NCBI GenBank assembly: GCA_963210315.1 | Contig: OY723308.1 | Coordinates: forward strand, 992,001-1,056,000 | Direction of reading: 5' to 3' | Length of the DNA: 64,000 nt | Source of the DNA: Rhynchopus euleeides | Taxonomy: Eukaryota; Euglenozoa; Diplonemea; Diplonemida; Diplonemidae | Shown here: positions 42,093 through 52,002 of the stretch, piece after piece | Position numbering within the stretch: position 1 is the first letter of the stretch | Layout of the letters: the number at the start of each line of letters is the position of its first letter | The notes under the pieces: generated by a model | Told to the model about the DNA's origin: nothing | Databases searched by the model: none | The model's input: the letters and a program-made list of their open reading frames with translations, nothing else | Made by a program: the position numbers and the translations under genes

Positions 42093-43619
42093 GCCCCATG
42101 TCATCATGCCATGTCTGGTGTTTCGTGTTGTGCTGTGCTGTGTGGTGTGGCCCTGTTTGTTCTGAATCGGATGTGATCTGGCGTGATCCCGTCTGACCTG
42201 ACCTGACCTGCGACCCTCTTCCACACAGTCCACGTTATTCTTTTCGCTTCAGTTCTCTTTTCTCTTTTCTATTTCCAATGACCCCTCTTCATATGTGCAT
42301 TGTCCGGTTCACCACAAGTGCGCTGCAACGCAAGTCGCAGCGCGCCGTGCACCAGTCGAGAACGTGTGCTTCTGCGTCTGCCTTTTGGCAGTGTGTCTTG
42401 TGCACGCACCCCGTGCGCTGCTGCGAGTGATGTGACGTGCGGCCGTTGTCGGCCTCACCTGCTATGCTCTCCTGCCTGTTCTCTCCAGCCCTTTGTTCCA
42501 TTCTGCTGTGGCACCTGCCTTCAGAGAGGCACGCACAAACGACAGACCACGCCTGCCAGACACCCCCTGCCCTCCACATTTCCACACACACATGCGTCTT
42601 GCCCAATTATCGTACCCCTTTCCATGTTCTGTCCACCACGTGTCGTTTCCACAACGCACAACCACACCAACCCGACAGCACACACCCACACCTTGCAGAA
42701 CCTGCACTCGACAGTCTTTGTCCCTTTTCCTCCACAAGAATCATGATGATGCGGATGACCCTCGTTGCTGCCGTCGCTGCGTGTGCCGTGCGGGATCTCT
42801 AGCGCACCCGTGTCGACAAGGCGCGTGTGCCGTTTACCTGTGTTTCATGTTTGACCCGCCTGCTCTCGATGACACACCCGGACCTATCCGGGAACCAGCA
42901 ATCGGTGCAGCTGTGTGAAACATTTTCGTATCACTTTCTGTTTGTTGCCCACCAACCGGGGAAACCTTCTGTGCCTTTCGCTGTATCTTGAGAGCCGACT
43001 CAGGCTGACGCTGCGTTCCAGCAAAACAACTTTCGGCAGAAATTGGATTGTTGTCCCGTTTTTCTTTTTTGCTGTCACTTCATGATAGCGGAGACACAGA
43101 TAGTTTCCCTCTTCGTCTTCACCCCCATATTTCCGCTTCACTACGGCAGCCCGCCTGCCGCTTCTACTCTACTGCTACTACTGCTACCGCTGCACGGGGG
43201 ATGAGTATCTACGGAGCTGCCGTGCGGCCCGTGAAAGCCATCACCCGCTCTCTTTGCAGATCGTGGCATCAATATCTTCCCTGTCGAGTCCAACACCACC
43301 CAGGGAAACTCTCTTTTCGACAAGTTAGCAGATTGCACTGGATCCGCAGCACGTATTCACGTGCACGCATGCGTTGGCCCTCTCCCCCCGCCCCCCTCCC
43401 GCACACACCCATGCCCATCCTGCCACTGTTTCTCCGCACCTCTTTGCCCGCCTTCGTTCGATCTCCTTGCAGGCCTTCCCAACTCATGAACCCCTACCTC
43501 TTTTTCTGCACAGCGCAACACCAGCACCCCACAGGCGAACACCCCCTCCCGCCCCCCCTCCTTACACCTTTCCCTCCTCGCGCTTCCCTCTCGGTTGCGC
43601 AGCTGTAAACGCCGACGCA
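42093..43619. other. Spacer, possibly holding a small intron-containing gene
   Basis: Apart from the tentative split gene at 42743-43355, no coding region is supported. The last 250 bp are pyrimidine-rich and end with a TTGCGCAG acceptor-like site near 43602. Confidence 0.4.
42743..43355 (+). CDS. Tentative two-exon secreted protein
   Basis: An ATG at 42743 opens a signal-peptide-like stretch (M-R-M-T-L-V-A-A-V-A-A) that stops after 19 codons. If a GT donor at 42783 joins a TTTGCAG acceptor ending at 43259, it continues as a protein-like frame (R-G-I-N-I-F-P-V-E-S-N-T-T, then K-L-A-D-C-T-G). A possible next donor lies near 43355, and further exons were not resolved. This could equally be a gene remnant. 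Confidence 0.28.
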
Positions 43620-45212
43620 ATGAGCGCCCCTTCTTCGAAGTGGCGGCACAAGGGCCAGAAGGGCGGCGGCAAGAAGGGCACCTCCACCAAGGGCGGGAAG
43701 CAGCAGCAGCAGCAGCAGCACCGCAACCCCGCAGCCGGGAGCGGCACACCCCCGCCCGCTGCAGCCGCCGCACCCGCTGCTGCTGCCGCACCCGGTGATG
43801 CCACACCGCCGGCACGCCCCGCAGGCAAGGCTGGGGGGAAGAAGGGCGGTAAGGGCCAGGGGAAGCAGGGGAAGCATGGGAAGGGCCACCACTGGCAGCA
43901 GGCGGCGCACCGCCCTGAGCCTGCTTACGACCCTTCTCCGGAGTGCCATGTGACGGGCCACGGGGTGGACCACGCGAGCACCGTGCTGGGGATCGGGGTG
44001 TACGTCAACCGCGGCCAGATCGGGACCCCTGCCGAGATCCTCTCCCTCGAGGCGTTCAACGGGGGGGCGAAGCAGAGCCGGAGCGGGAGGCACACCTTCC
44101 AGAACTTCCTGCCGCTTTCCCTCACCCCGGGGCACCACAAGCGTGTGAAGGCGCATTCCGACGAGATGAAGGACAACGTGCAGTACATTCTCGATGACAT
44201 TGGCAGGCGCTACCTCATCACCGCAGAGGCCTTCCCGATCCAGCTCCTCTTTGCCTGTGCGCATCTGATGTCATCCATTGTATCGGATGTGATGTCCGCA
44301 AAGAACCCTGCAGTGGTCTCCCGGCACATCGATGCCTACTTCGCTCTGCTCCTCACCTTGGAGCGGGTCGACGTGGAGTCGAAGGGGAAGATCGCAGACT
44401 TTGTGGCGGAGAGGGTCGTCCGCCCGTTCATCGCAAACCGGAGCCGGCGCCACAAAGACATGATGCACGATCTGGGTTTCCTCATGGCGGTGCTCCCCTT
44501 CAGCGGGGAGAAGTGGGAGTCGGTTGGATCCGCCGTCCTCCACGAGTCGCTGGCGCGTGCCGTGTTCGATGTGGTGGAGGGTCTCCCCACTGCACCCGGG
44601 CCCTACCCTGAGCTGGCCCTGGTCGACACAGGGTCACCTGAGACGTGGTGCGCCAAGATGTGGGTGGCACCTGCGATGCGTCAGGCTCGCCGCCTTCTGG
44701 CGTATCAGGCGCGGTTCCTCGAAATTTCAGAGGAGCTGTCGGGTGACGCAATCGGGGAGTTTGTCCTGGCGGTGCCGGATGCACTCAAGGCGCGTGTGAC
44801 GGGGCTCGAGGCGGAGCTCCGGGCTGCGAAGGACTGGGGGGAGTACCGCACCCTCATCAGGGTCAGCAAAGAGGAGCCCATCGCTGCGAACGGCAAGAAG
44901 GGGAAGAAGGGGAAGGGTGCTGCTGCAGAGGAGGTGTCTGCGGTGCAGAAGCGGGGTGCGGCAGCGGAGGCGGCGCGGCGTGCGAAGGACCCGCGGAATT
45001 TCGTGGGGAACAGCCAGCGTCTGAAGGAGGTCGTGCGGGAGAGTGCCTCGGCCTCGTATCACGGTGGGTACCGCCACCCCGCCTACAAAATCTTCCTGGA
45101 TGATGCACGGGAGAGGGCACAGCCGCTCGCATTCGACGACATCGGCAAACCGAACCCCGTGACGGGTAAGGTCAACGCCGAGAACCAGATGCTTGATTAC
45201 ATCCCGTCTTAA
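43620..45212 (+). CDS. Unknown protein with Lys/Gln-rich N-terminus and conserved-looking helical core
   Basis: The protein is 530 aa from the ATG at 43620, 18 nt after a GCAG acceptor-like site; the longer upstream frame lacks an ATG. The first ~100 residues are K-G-G/K-K-G-rich with a Gln run, reminiscent of RNA-binding tails. Residues about 105-440 form a largely helical globular region (for example L-L-F-A-C-A-H-L-M-S-S-I-V-S-D-V-M and L-L-L-T-L-E-R-V-D-V). A second basic G-K-K-G-K-K-G-K stretch and an Ala/Arg helix lie near the end. No family is recognised. The composition suggests a nucleolar or RNA-associated protein, which is inference. Confidence 0.72.
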   Translation: MSAPSSKWRHKGQKGGGKKGTSTKGGKQQQQQQHRNPAAGSGTPPPAAAAAPAAAAAPGDATPPARPAGKAGGKKGGKGQGKQGKHGKGHHWQQAAHRPEPAYDPSPECHVTGHGVDHASTVLGIGVYVNRGQIGTPAEILSLEAFNGGAKQSRSGRHTFQNFLPLSLTPGHHKRVKAHSDEMKDNVQYILDDIGRRYLITAEAFPIQLLFACAHLMSSIVSDVMSAKNPAVVSRHIDAYFALLLTLERVDVESKGKIADFVAERVVRPFIANRSRRHKDMMHDLGFLMAVLPFSGEKWESVGSAVLHESLARAVFDVVEGLPTAPGPYPELALVDTGSPETWCAKMWVAPAMRQARRLLAYQARFLEISEELSGDAIGEFVLAVPDALKARVTGLEAELRAAKDWGEYRTLIRVSKEEPIAANGKKGKKGKGAAAEEVSAVQKRGAAAEAARRAKDPRNFVGNSQRLKEVVRESASASYHGGYRHPAYKIFLDDARERAQPLAFDDIGKPNPVTGKVNAENQMLDYIPS

Positions 45213-46170
45213 AGGATGGGAGGAGGGGTGGTGTGATGTGCTGTGGATGTTCTTCACAACGGTTGAAGAGAGAGAGCTGCAACCGATGTGGGTGGGGACG
45301 GGGGTGGTGCCGCTGTCGTGCCAGCTCTCCGCCAAGGAGGGATAGCAGCGTGTGCACAGTGGGGTAAGCCAATGCTTGCGACTGTGCCACACAAGCGGAA
45401 TAAAACGATTGTGGGTGGTTTTGTGGGGCATTTTTTTTTTGCCACAGGAATATCAACGTCACACTCTCCGTCATGGCGGGTAAGGCATTTATACTCTTGA
45501 AAGCCGCCAAAGGCTGTTTGATTCCGCTCCCTTGAGACTCTCGGTGTACTACCGTATACGTAAATATTATGGAACGTAAATATTATGGAACGGGCCCATT
45601 TTTGGCCGGTCCGTTCCATAATATTTACGTTCCATAATATTTACAGGGCCAGTTGGGGACTCGGTGGTGAGGACGGCTTGCGTCAGGAATCGCGCGAAAA
45701 GTGCACGAGTAGGTCCCGTCAGGGACTCTGTATGCCGTCCGATCACCTGGTCCAAGTCCCCGAGTCGCAGAAAGCCCTGTAAATATTATGGAACGAAAAA
45801 AATCTGGAACGCCAACCCACCAGCGTTCCAAAATATTTACGTTCCATAATATTTACACGGTGGACTCCAGCGGCCCTAGCGGGAGTCTGGGAGCGGGAGT
45901 CTGAGCGGGTGTCAAAGACTCCCGCTAGCGGGAGTCTATACTCCCGCTAGGGGGAGTCTGACTCCCCCTAGCGGGAGTCTTTTCACCTATTTTCATCCAT
46001 TTTTCCCATGATATAGTTACAGTCTACTGGCGTGGGGGGTAAAATCATGGTGGAAGAGGGATGGGGAGGGGCTTGTTTTGCTTCTGTCAGTTTCCCCGGA
46101 CTCTGGACTACCTACCTATCCTCCTGGTAGCGGCTACACCTGCGGAGGTGAGCGGTTAGAATTTGAGGTG

Positions 46171-47975
46171 TCAAAGTGCGGCCATCGCCTGTCGTAGTTG
46201 TGTTACACCTTGGGCAAGACAAGCCATCCTGCAGGCCTCATCTTCTTCGTCAGAACTGTCATCCCCCTCCTGCTGTGCGCGTTGGTCAAGCGTGCTCAAA
46301 GTCGCCTCGGATGACACGAATGGTGTGAAAGTCGCCCCCAGCGGGATTGGCATTTTGCACAAGCAGAGCGATAATTTGCGGTGTCCTTCGGGGAACCGGA
46401 ACAGGAAGTAGGGCGCGCTGATGGGTTCAACGAAGTCCTGTGTGTTGCAGTGCACAAACCCCTTCTGCAGCTGTGTCAACTGTGTGCAAAGAACATACAC
46501 AGCCAATCTATGAGCGTGTCGGGTGTGCAGACACGGACACAGGATGACTTCTCTATACCCGAGGATCCCGTCCTGCGACAGGTGCGCAACCTTCCAAGGC
46601 ATGCCCGATGCGCGCCGCTTCTCTTCTGCCATCGCAAGATCTCTCTCGTAAGTTGCGGAGCTGGCGATTGTAACGGCATCTTTCTTGCGATGTCCGTTCT
46701 CTGCTTCTTCAAATTCGTCGTTGTTCTGCAGAGGCACTGCATCTTCTGGAGCCCACCAATGATGGAGACTGTGTACGTAGGCATTGCGCGTTGATCCCTT
46801 TTCGGCATGCTCCATCAACCAGTGAAATATATGCCCTGAGATCCGAGCACGCAAGAAGGGAATCCGGGCTGACTCATCCTTGCATCCCCAGAAGCGCCAG
46901 GGGATGTCTGCATACCGGAAATGCATGAGGTCTGCAAGGGAGACAAAGAGGTAGCGGAACAAGCCCTTGTAGGTGTGTCCTGTGACAGGCAAGCACGACC
47001 TTCCGGAACTGAGCACCTGTCCCATGCTGCGACACATTCAGTGCAAGGTTTGTACAGGTCTTGTCGAATATTTTTTTGTTGTCTCATCCAGCAGGGGTGG
47101 AGCTTGAAATATGGGGTTGCGGGCTGGATCGGGTCAGATCGGGTCAGCCAATTTTTTCTTATGGGTTCCCCCCCGGTTCGTCTCAGAGATCAGTGCTCGG
47201 GCCCAGCCTCCCGCGAGGTACCGGAACCGATATGCAGCCCCGGACGCGCAAGGACTTGGTTACAAGACAAACACATGCCGTAGGGGGGGTCTGGGAGGCG
47301 GAGCTCCCAGCCGCCGGAGGCCACGGTAGTGAACATCTGTGACTTGCGGGCGTACGGATTCTGTGTGAGTTGGCTGCGTCCTCCTGAGGATACTGAGATT
47401 CCCTGATGTAAAGGGCTTGGGTACAAGACAGGCACATGCCACAGGGGGGTCTGGGGGGCGGAGCCCCCCAGCCACCGGAGGCCACGGTAGTAAACGTCTG
47501 TTGCACGGTACGGGTTGGGCAGCTTCATTTGTCCTCTATTGTGACTGTTTGAGGCCTGTGCTCATGTCGCTGGGGTCACTTTGCTCACGAAACGCCTCCT
47601 GGTCACCTTGAGGCCCCAAGGCGAGGAGCCAACTTTTCCGGTTTCCCGAAAATCTATATTTTTTTTCTTTTTACCCCTGACCTGATTTTTTGTGAGGGCC
47701 TGCAGAAAATCAGGTCAGCTGACCCGAAAAAACCCCCAAGCTCCACCCCTGTCATCCAGTACCCTGATCAGCCGCATGGCGAGCCCCTTGCAGTCATGGA
47801 GTGCTGGGGTGACGTAGCGGGCATTGGGAAGCACACCTGCCAAGAGGGAGGGGTAGCCAGCCTCTTTCATCTCAGAGAGAGTCAGGTGCGGGTATCGATG
47901 CACCTGTTGATACCAGCGTTCTTCTGGGATGTCGCACAGTGAGCATCGGTGCCCTCGCCCCCCGCATCGCCTCAT
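46171..47975 (-). pseudogene. Unknown element-B protein, split by a hAT insertion and a stop
   Basis: Two open pieces (47975 down to about 47760, and 47037 to 46171) fall in one frame once the 47092-47751 insertion and its duplicated 8 bp are ignored, except for a TGA just before the second piece. The first piece has a C-x2-C pair (R-C-S-L-C). The second has an aromatic-rich segment (H-F-R-Y-A-D-I-P-W-R-F-W-G) and an acidic Asp/Glu stretch near its end. No transposase family is recognised. It was presumably the element's own protein and is now dead. Confidence 0.6.
47092..47751. mobile_element. Non-autonomous hAT element with 8-bp target duplication TCATCCAG
   Basis: The ends CAGGGGTGGAGCTTG and its complement are typical hAT termini, and TCATCCAG is repeated exactly at 47084-47091 and 47752-47759. 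The interior holds two direct repeats (about 47262-47342 and 47420-47505) around a GGCGGAGC stem and GCCACGGTAGT. No coding capacity. Confidence 0.93.
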
Positions 47976-48240
47976 TGTTGCCCACTGCTGATCTATACTC
48001 CCGCTAGCGGGAGTTGGACTCCCCCTAGTTGAGACTCCCGAAAAGGGTTAAACCCGGTAGTGGTACCCTACCCCCGCTGGAGTCCACCGTGCAAGGCCGG
48101 ATCAGCCCACGGGTGGGTTTGAGGAAGAAATCTGGGGGGGCAAATTTTGCTGCGACTTCCGGTTTCACCCGGCCGAACTCCAGCATCTATCCAGACCCAC
48201 GGTGCCAAGCCGTTCGCCCGTGTCGCGATCATTCGCGGCT

Positions 48241-48621
48241 TCAGGCTGCCCCCGACGACACGTTTGTATCCTGCACCTTGCCATACTTCGCCTCCACCTT
48301 GTATATGACGGAGAGCGCCCTCCTTCCGCATCGTTGCGACTTCCCTGACAGCGAACTTATCCATGTCAGGGAAGACATGGCGATGATTGCGTTGGCCACC
48401 TGGGTGCTGTGCTGGTGGAGCTCCTTGCTCAACACCGTTGCTAGGAGCCTTCTAATGGATCCCAGTGTCAGCACACTGCCCCCTTTTTTAACAGGGAAGG
48501 CCGTGCAAAAATCATGCACAATGTTCGTCGCCTCCGCAGCCTCGGGACTCTCTGCGCTCTTCTTCTTCTTAATCGACTTTGCCGCCGGCTTCGCTGCCGG
48601 CTTCGTTGTCGTCTTCCCCAT
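48241..48621 (-). CDS. Histone H2B-like protein carried by element B
   Basis: A 126-aa protein from the ATG at 48621. The N-terminus is a Lys/Pro/Ala tail (K-P-A-A-K-P-A-A-K-S-I-K-K-K-K). Residues about 50-80 align with the end of the H2B histone fold: L-T at the loop, I-x-x-x-L-x-x-x-L as the third helix, and E-L-x-x-H as the start of the alpha-C helix, with the H2B spacing. The first histone-fold helix seems missing and the second is short, so it would not be a standard nucleosome subunit. Homology is a hypothesis from motif spacing. It sits between two right-end copies of element B. Confidence 0.5.
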   Translation of the reverse strand: MGKTTTKPAAKPAAKSIKKKKSAESPEAAEATNIVHDFCTAFPVKKGGSVLTLGSIRRLLATVLSKELHQHSTQVANAIIAMSSLTWISSLSGKSQRCGRRALSVIYKVEAKYGKVQDTNVSSGAA

Positions 48622-48901
48622 TTTTGTGAATCAGGTCTGCGAGCTGGGATGGGTGGAAACGTCCGTTTCGTTTGGTGTGGCTGTACTTCAGTGACGAGTG
48701 CCACATTGCATAGGTATCATGGGAAAAATGAGTGAAAATAGGTGAAAAGACTCCCGCTAGGGGGAGTCAGACTCCCCCTAGCGGGAGTATAGACTCCCGC
48801 TAGCGGGAGTTGGACTCCCCCTAGTTGAGACTCCCGAAAAGGGTTACCCTACCCCCGCTGGAGTCCACCGTGTACGTTCCAAAATATTTACGTATACGGT
48901 A

Positions 48902-50952
48902 TGTTCTTTGCTACCTTGCTCGCAATACCCTTCCCCGCTAACCTTGGGCCGCCTCAGGGCCTTGACGGCGCAACACACATCAGCAATGCGGTTGCCGGTA
49001 TTCCGCATGATCTGCCTGCATTTCTCACACGAGACGCAGGGCGTATCGATTTGCGGTGCCGCCTGCAGCAAAAAGGGCTGTGTGTGTGTTGCTGCTGTCG
49101 GCTTGGCGATGCCCCTATTCATCCACCCCCTCTCTTGGATTCAAATCACAAAGGGTATTGCTGCCTCCCCCCCCGCAGCAGGGTCTCCTGTCAGAAGTGT
49201 CAGAATCGCGCTTTGGGCAGTGCAGGCAGCAGCCCCACAGCAAAAAAAAGGCTGCGGTGTGTTGATTCTGTCTGCCAGGTGCCCATCCCCAAAGACGAGC
49301 AAGCAGGTGGGTTGTATTATCTGCTGCACACAGCCAGGCGCCTCTTGCCTCTTAGGGCAATCTTAGGGGTGCTTGGATTTATCCGTTTCCGTCCGGAGGA
49401 CTGAGGTTTGGTCGAACACGCACCACGTGCGAAACACAATGGTTTGAACGAATACCGTACGTATTCTGAAAAACCCCGTGGAGTTCCTGTTACGAATTGA
49501 CACATGCGCCTTTTTTGCTATACCTATCTCAGGTCACGGTAGAAAAGACTGTTGGCAGCGCACGTATGGACACGCATACACGTACATGTGCGCACAAACA
49601 AAAAAATATCTCTCCTGGGCGTGCCGGCGCTGCACAGCACGCGCTGCAACACACCAGCATCGTTTCTGATAAAATAAAAACCCGATCAGCAACAACCACT
49701 TTCCCCCTATTATTCTTCCGAAGTTCCAAGCAGGCGAAGCGCAGCGAACCGGCAAAAGGAGCAAAGCGGGTACCCGCCGTGACTGGATCTACAAAGGGGC
49801 ACCGCCCTCCTGCAGTGCGTCCCCACTCCCTCAAACCTGCACGGTGGGGTACGACAACCAGAGGGTAACCCTTTTCGGTACCCAAATCGGCCGAAAATCC
49901 GATAACGCATTTAGGTACCCTGGGTACCGAATTTAGGTACCCAGGGTACCTAAAAAATGGGTTACCCACAGGGTCCGACATCGGGTGTCGTACCCCACCG
50001 TGTGGGGAGTCACCCCCCCCCCCCCCCAACACGAGCCTCGGCACGCATTTCAGACAAAAGGACCCCCCCCTGGGTGTGCGCAGGTATCCGCCCACCCGTG
50101 TCAACTGCCTGTGGCTCCTTGTTCTCTTTTTCTCTTCCTTCTCTTCCTTCTTCACTACCCCCCCCCCCCCCCCCCCACCCGCTCTGGGCCACTGCACAGC
50201 CGTGGCCCGCATTGGCACCACCTTCTCTCCTCGAGTTCAGGTGCCAGCCTGATGGTCACCGGCCTCCCCCCCCCCCCTTCTCCATGTGTTGGGGGTACCC
50301 CACTCGGCGTTCTGTGTTCCTTCCAAAAGCCTACCCAGTCTCTTGCCCGGGTGAGCGCCGCGGTTGCGCACATGCACCCCCCCCCCCCCCCCCCCTCTCT
50401 GGGGGTCTGTGCAGCCGTGCAGCGCATTGCCTGTTTTTTTGGAACCAGATTTTTACAGCCTTTTTGGGTGTTGGGTGATTGGGGCCGCTGGGGCTGCAAA
50501 AAAGAAAGTGCCGAGATAGCCGCCCCCCCCCCCCCCCTCGTCGCGAATGGCTGTTGCGTGGGATCCCCCTAGCCCTGACCACCCCCTTCGTGCTTTGAAC
50601 TTACCTACCACCTCCCGCCTTTATGCCCCTCCAGAACTGCCTGTGCACCTGCTACACACATGAGAATCTTTTTATAGCAGTGTAGATCACACCGAGCGCC
50701 TGCTTCTGGTGTGACAACCACTGTCACACACACACACACACCACACCCGCTGCAGATTTACACAGAACAAGTCAAACCAAAACCCAACTATACCTGAAGG
50801 TACATACATACTTATATCCCACAGCCCGTCACCCCACCGCGAGTCGAACGAAGGCAAAGAGGCACACCACTCCTCTCTCTCCAACCCTTTCTATCCATCT
50901 CCGAGAAAGAAGGGCGACAGCCTCTACCCCGTCGTTTTCGACTACCGTCCAG
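48902..50952. other. Spacer with many C runs and one palindromic MITE
   Basis: No gene is seen. C runs of 14-20 bp lie near 50017, 50160, 50385 and 50521. A foldback MITE occupies 49840-50002. A CA repeat lies near 50728-50742. Confidence 0.5.
49840..50002. mobile_element. 163-bp palindromic foldback MITE
   Basis: The ends CACGGTGGGGTACGACA and TGTCGTACCCCACCGTG are perfect inverses, and the centre (GGTACCCTGGGTACC facing GGTACCCAGGGTACC) is also inverted. No clear target duplication was found and it has no coding capacity. Confidence 0.65.
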
Positions 50953-52002
50953 ATGCCTGTCCCCGAGTGCCAGTGGTGCGGTGCCCATTGGGAGGCGTCG
51001 TTTGAAACGTATGCCCTGCTGTGCCGCCTGGGCATCCGGGCATGCGATGCCTGCGTGCGGCGCAGGCGCTGCCCCGAGTGCCTGCTGCTGCGCAGCGACG
51101 GCACCTGCCCCTGCTGCACGCCGCCCGACTCCCCCCACGCCTGCGGCGGCGCTGCGTGCTGCCCCACGCTCCCCTGGCTGGACCTCGCCCCCTGCGACGA
51201 AGAGCTGGACGAGGCCCAGGCCTCTGCCGTAGACGAGCTCTCCAGCACCAGTGGGTGTGACGAGTGCGACACCCTTGAATTCCAGCTCTCCAGCGAGTCA
51301 TTCAGCTTCCCCACCGACCCGGGTATGGTGCTCGGGGTGGGTGTGCCGGATGCCCAGCAGCAGCAGCAGGTGCTGGTCGGGATGGACATCGCCAACTTTA
51401 TCGGAGGCGCCACCAGGACGAAGTGCGCGATGCCCTTCCCAGACAGGGTGCTGGAGACAGTCCTGCGAGGCAGGCCGCTGTACAAAGCGTTTGCCTTCGG
51501 CACCCGGAAGGAGAACCCCGTTGTGCAGGGGGTGATCGAGAAGGCCTGGGATGGCGGCGGGTTCACGACCCACTTCTCGGTGCGGGGGCAGGACGGGCAC
51601 GAGGTGAACGTGGATGACAAGCTGTGCTGCAACATGCTCCTGGAGATGCGACGCCGCCCCGAGACCCTCAAGACGGTCGTCTTCTGCACAGGGGATGGGA
51701 ATGACAACGGCGGCTTTGCCTCGCTGCGCGAGTCGATCGAAATCACCGTTCGCGATGGTTTCTCCGTTGAGGTGTACGCATGGCGGTGCAACTGCAGCGG
51801 GCACTACGAGCAGATGGCAGCCGGAGGGCTCATCAACTTGCACTTCTGGGATGACTACCTCAGCGCCATCACGCCAACCGGAAGCGAGGGGGAGAGTAAA
51901 AGCAAAGGCAAAGGCAAGGGCTGTGCTGCCAAGGAGAGCCCACGTCCCTCCCCCTCCCAGCGACTGAAGAAGCGTAGCACGACATCGCCGAGGCGGAGGT
52001 GA
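50953..52002 (+). CDS. Zinc finger plus NYN (PIN-like) domain protein, putative RNase
   Basis: The protein is 349 aa. The first ~60 residues are a Cys-rich zinc module (C-x2-C, then C-D-A-C, C-P-E-C, C-P-C-C). From about 140 to 300 there is an NYN domain: V-L-V-G-M-D-I-A-N-F with its first catalytic Asp, V-D-D-K-L-C-C-N-M-L in the middle, and F-C-T-G-D-G-N-D-N-G-G-F with acidic residues before the last strand, then the F-W-D-D-Y-L end. NYN domains are metal-dependent RNases. The tail is Lys/Ser-rich and basic. It probably acts in RNA turnover. The start is clear and lies next to a C-C-A-G acceptor-like sequence. Confidence 0.8.
   Translation: MPVPECQWCGAHWEASFETYALLCRLGIRACDACVRRRRCPECLLLRSDGTCPCCTPPDSPHACGGAACCPTLPWLDLAPCDEELDEAQASAVDELSSTSGCDECDTLEFQLSSESFSFPTDPGMVLGVGVPDAQQQQQVLVGMDIANFIGGATRTKCAMPFPDRVLETVLRGRPLYKAFAFGTRKENPVVQGVIEKAWDGGGFTTHFSVRGQDGHEVNVDDKLCCNMLLEMRRRPETLKTVVFCTGDGNDNGGFASLRESIEITVRDGFSVEVYAWRCNCSGHYEQMAAGGLINLHFWDDYLSAITPTGSEGESKSKGKGKGCAAKESPRPSPSQRLKKRSTTSPRRR

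Larger units (their letters stand above)
45856..48872 (-). mobile_element. Element B: 3.0-kb DNA transposon, TIR CACGGTGGACTCCAGCGG
   Basis: Perfect 18-bp inverted repeats lie at 45856-45873 and 48855-48872, flanked by TA (45854-45855 and 48873-48874) inside element A. The subterminal regions repeat the palindrome ACTCCCGCTAGCGGGAGT. An additional right-end copy lies at about 47997-48091 (its 18-mer at 48074-48091), so the element may be a fusion of a 2.2-kb and a 0.8-kb unit. It carries a broken unknown ORF and a histone-like ORF, both on the minus strand. Confidence 0.85.
45552..48899. mobile_element. Second copy of the 329-bp MITE (element A), interrupted by element B
   Basis: The ends are CCGTATACGTAAATATT and its complement with TA on both sides (45550-45551 and 48900-48901). 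The left part (304 bp, to 45855) and right part (25 bp, from 48875) together make 329 bp and match the intact copy at 16339-16667 in inverted orientation. The interruption lies at a TA corresponding to 16364-16365 there. Confidence 0.88.

Noticed and set aside
40920-42233. 437-codon minus-strand frame opposite the cathepsin gene
   Set aside because: Antisense shadow; Arg/His/Val-rich with no domain.
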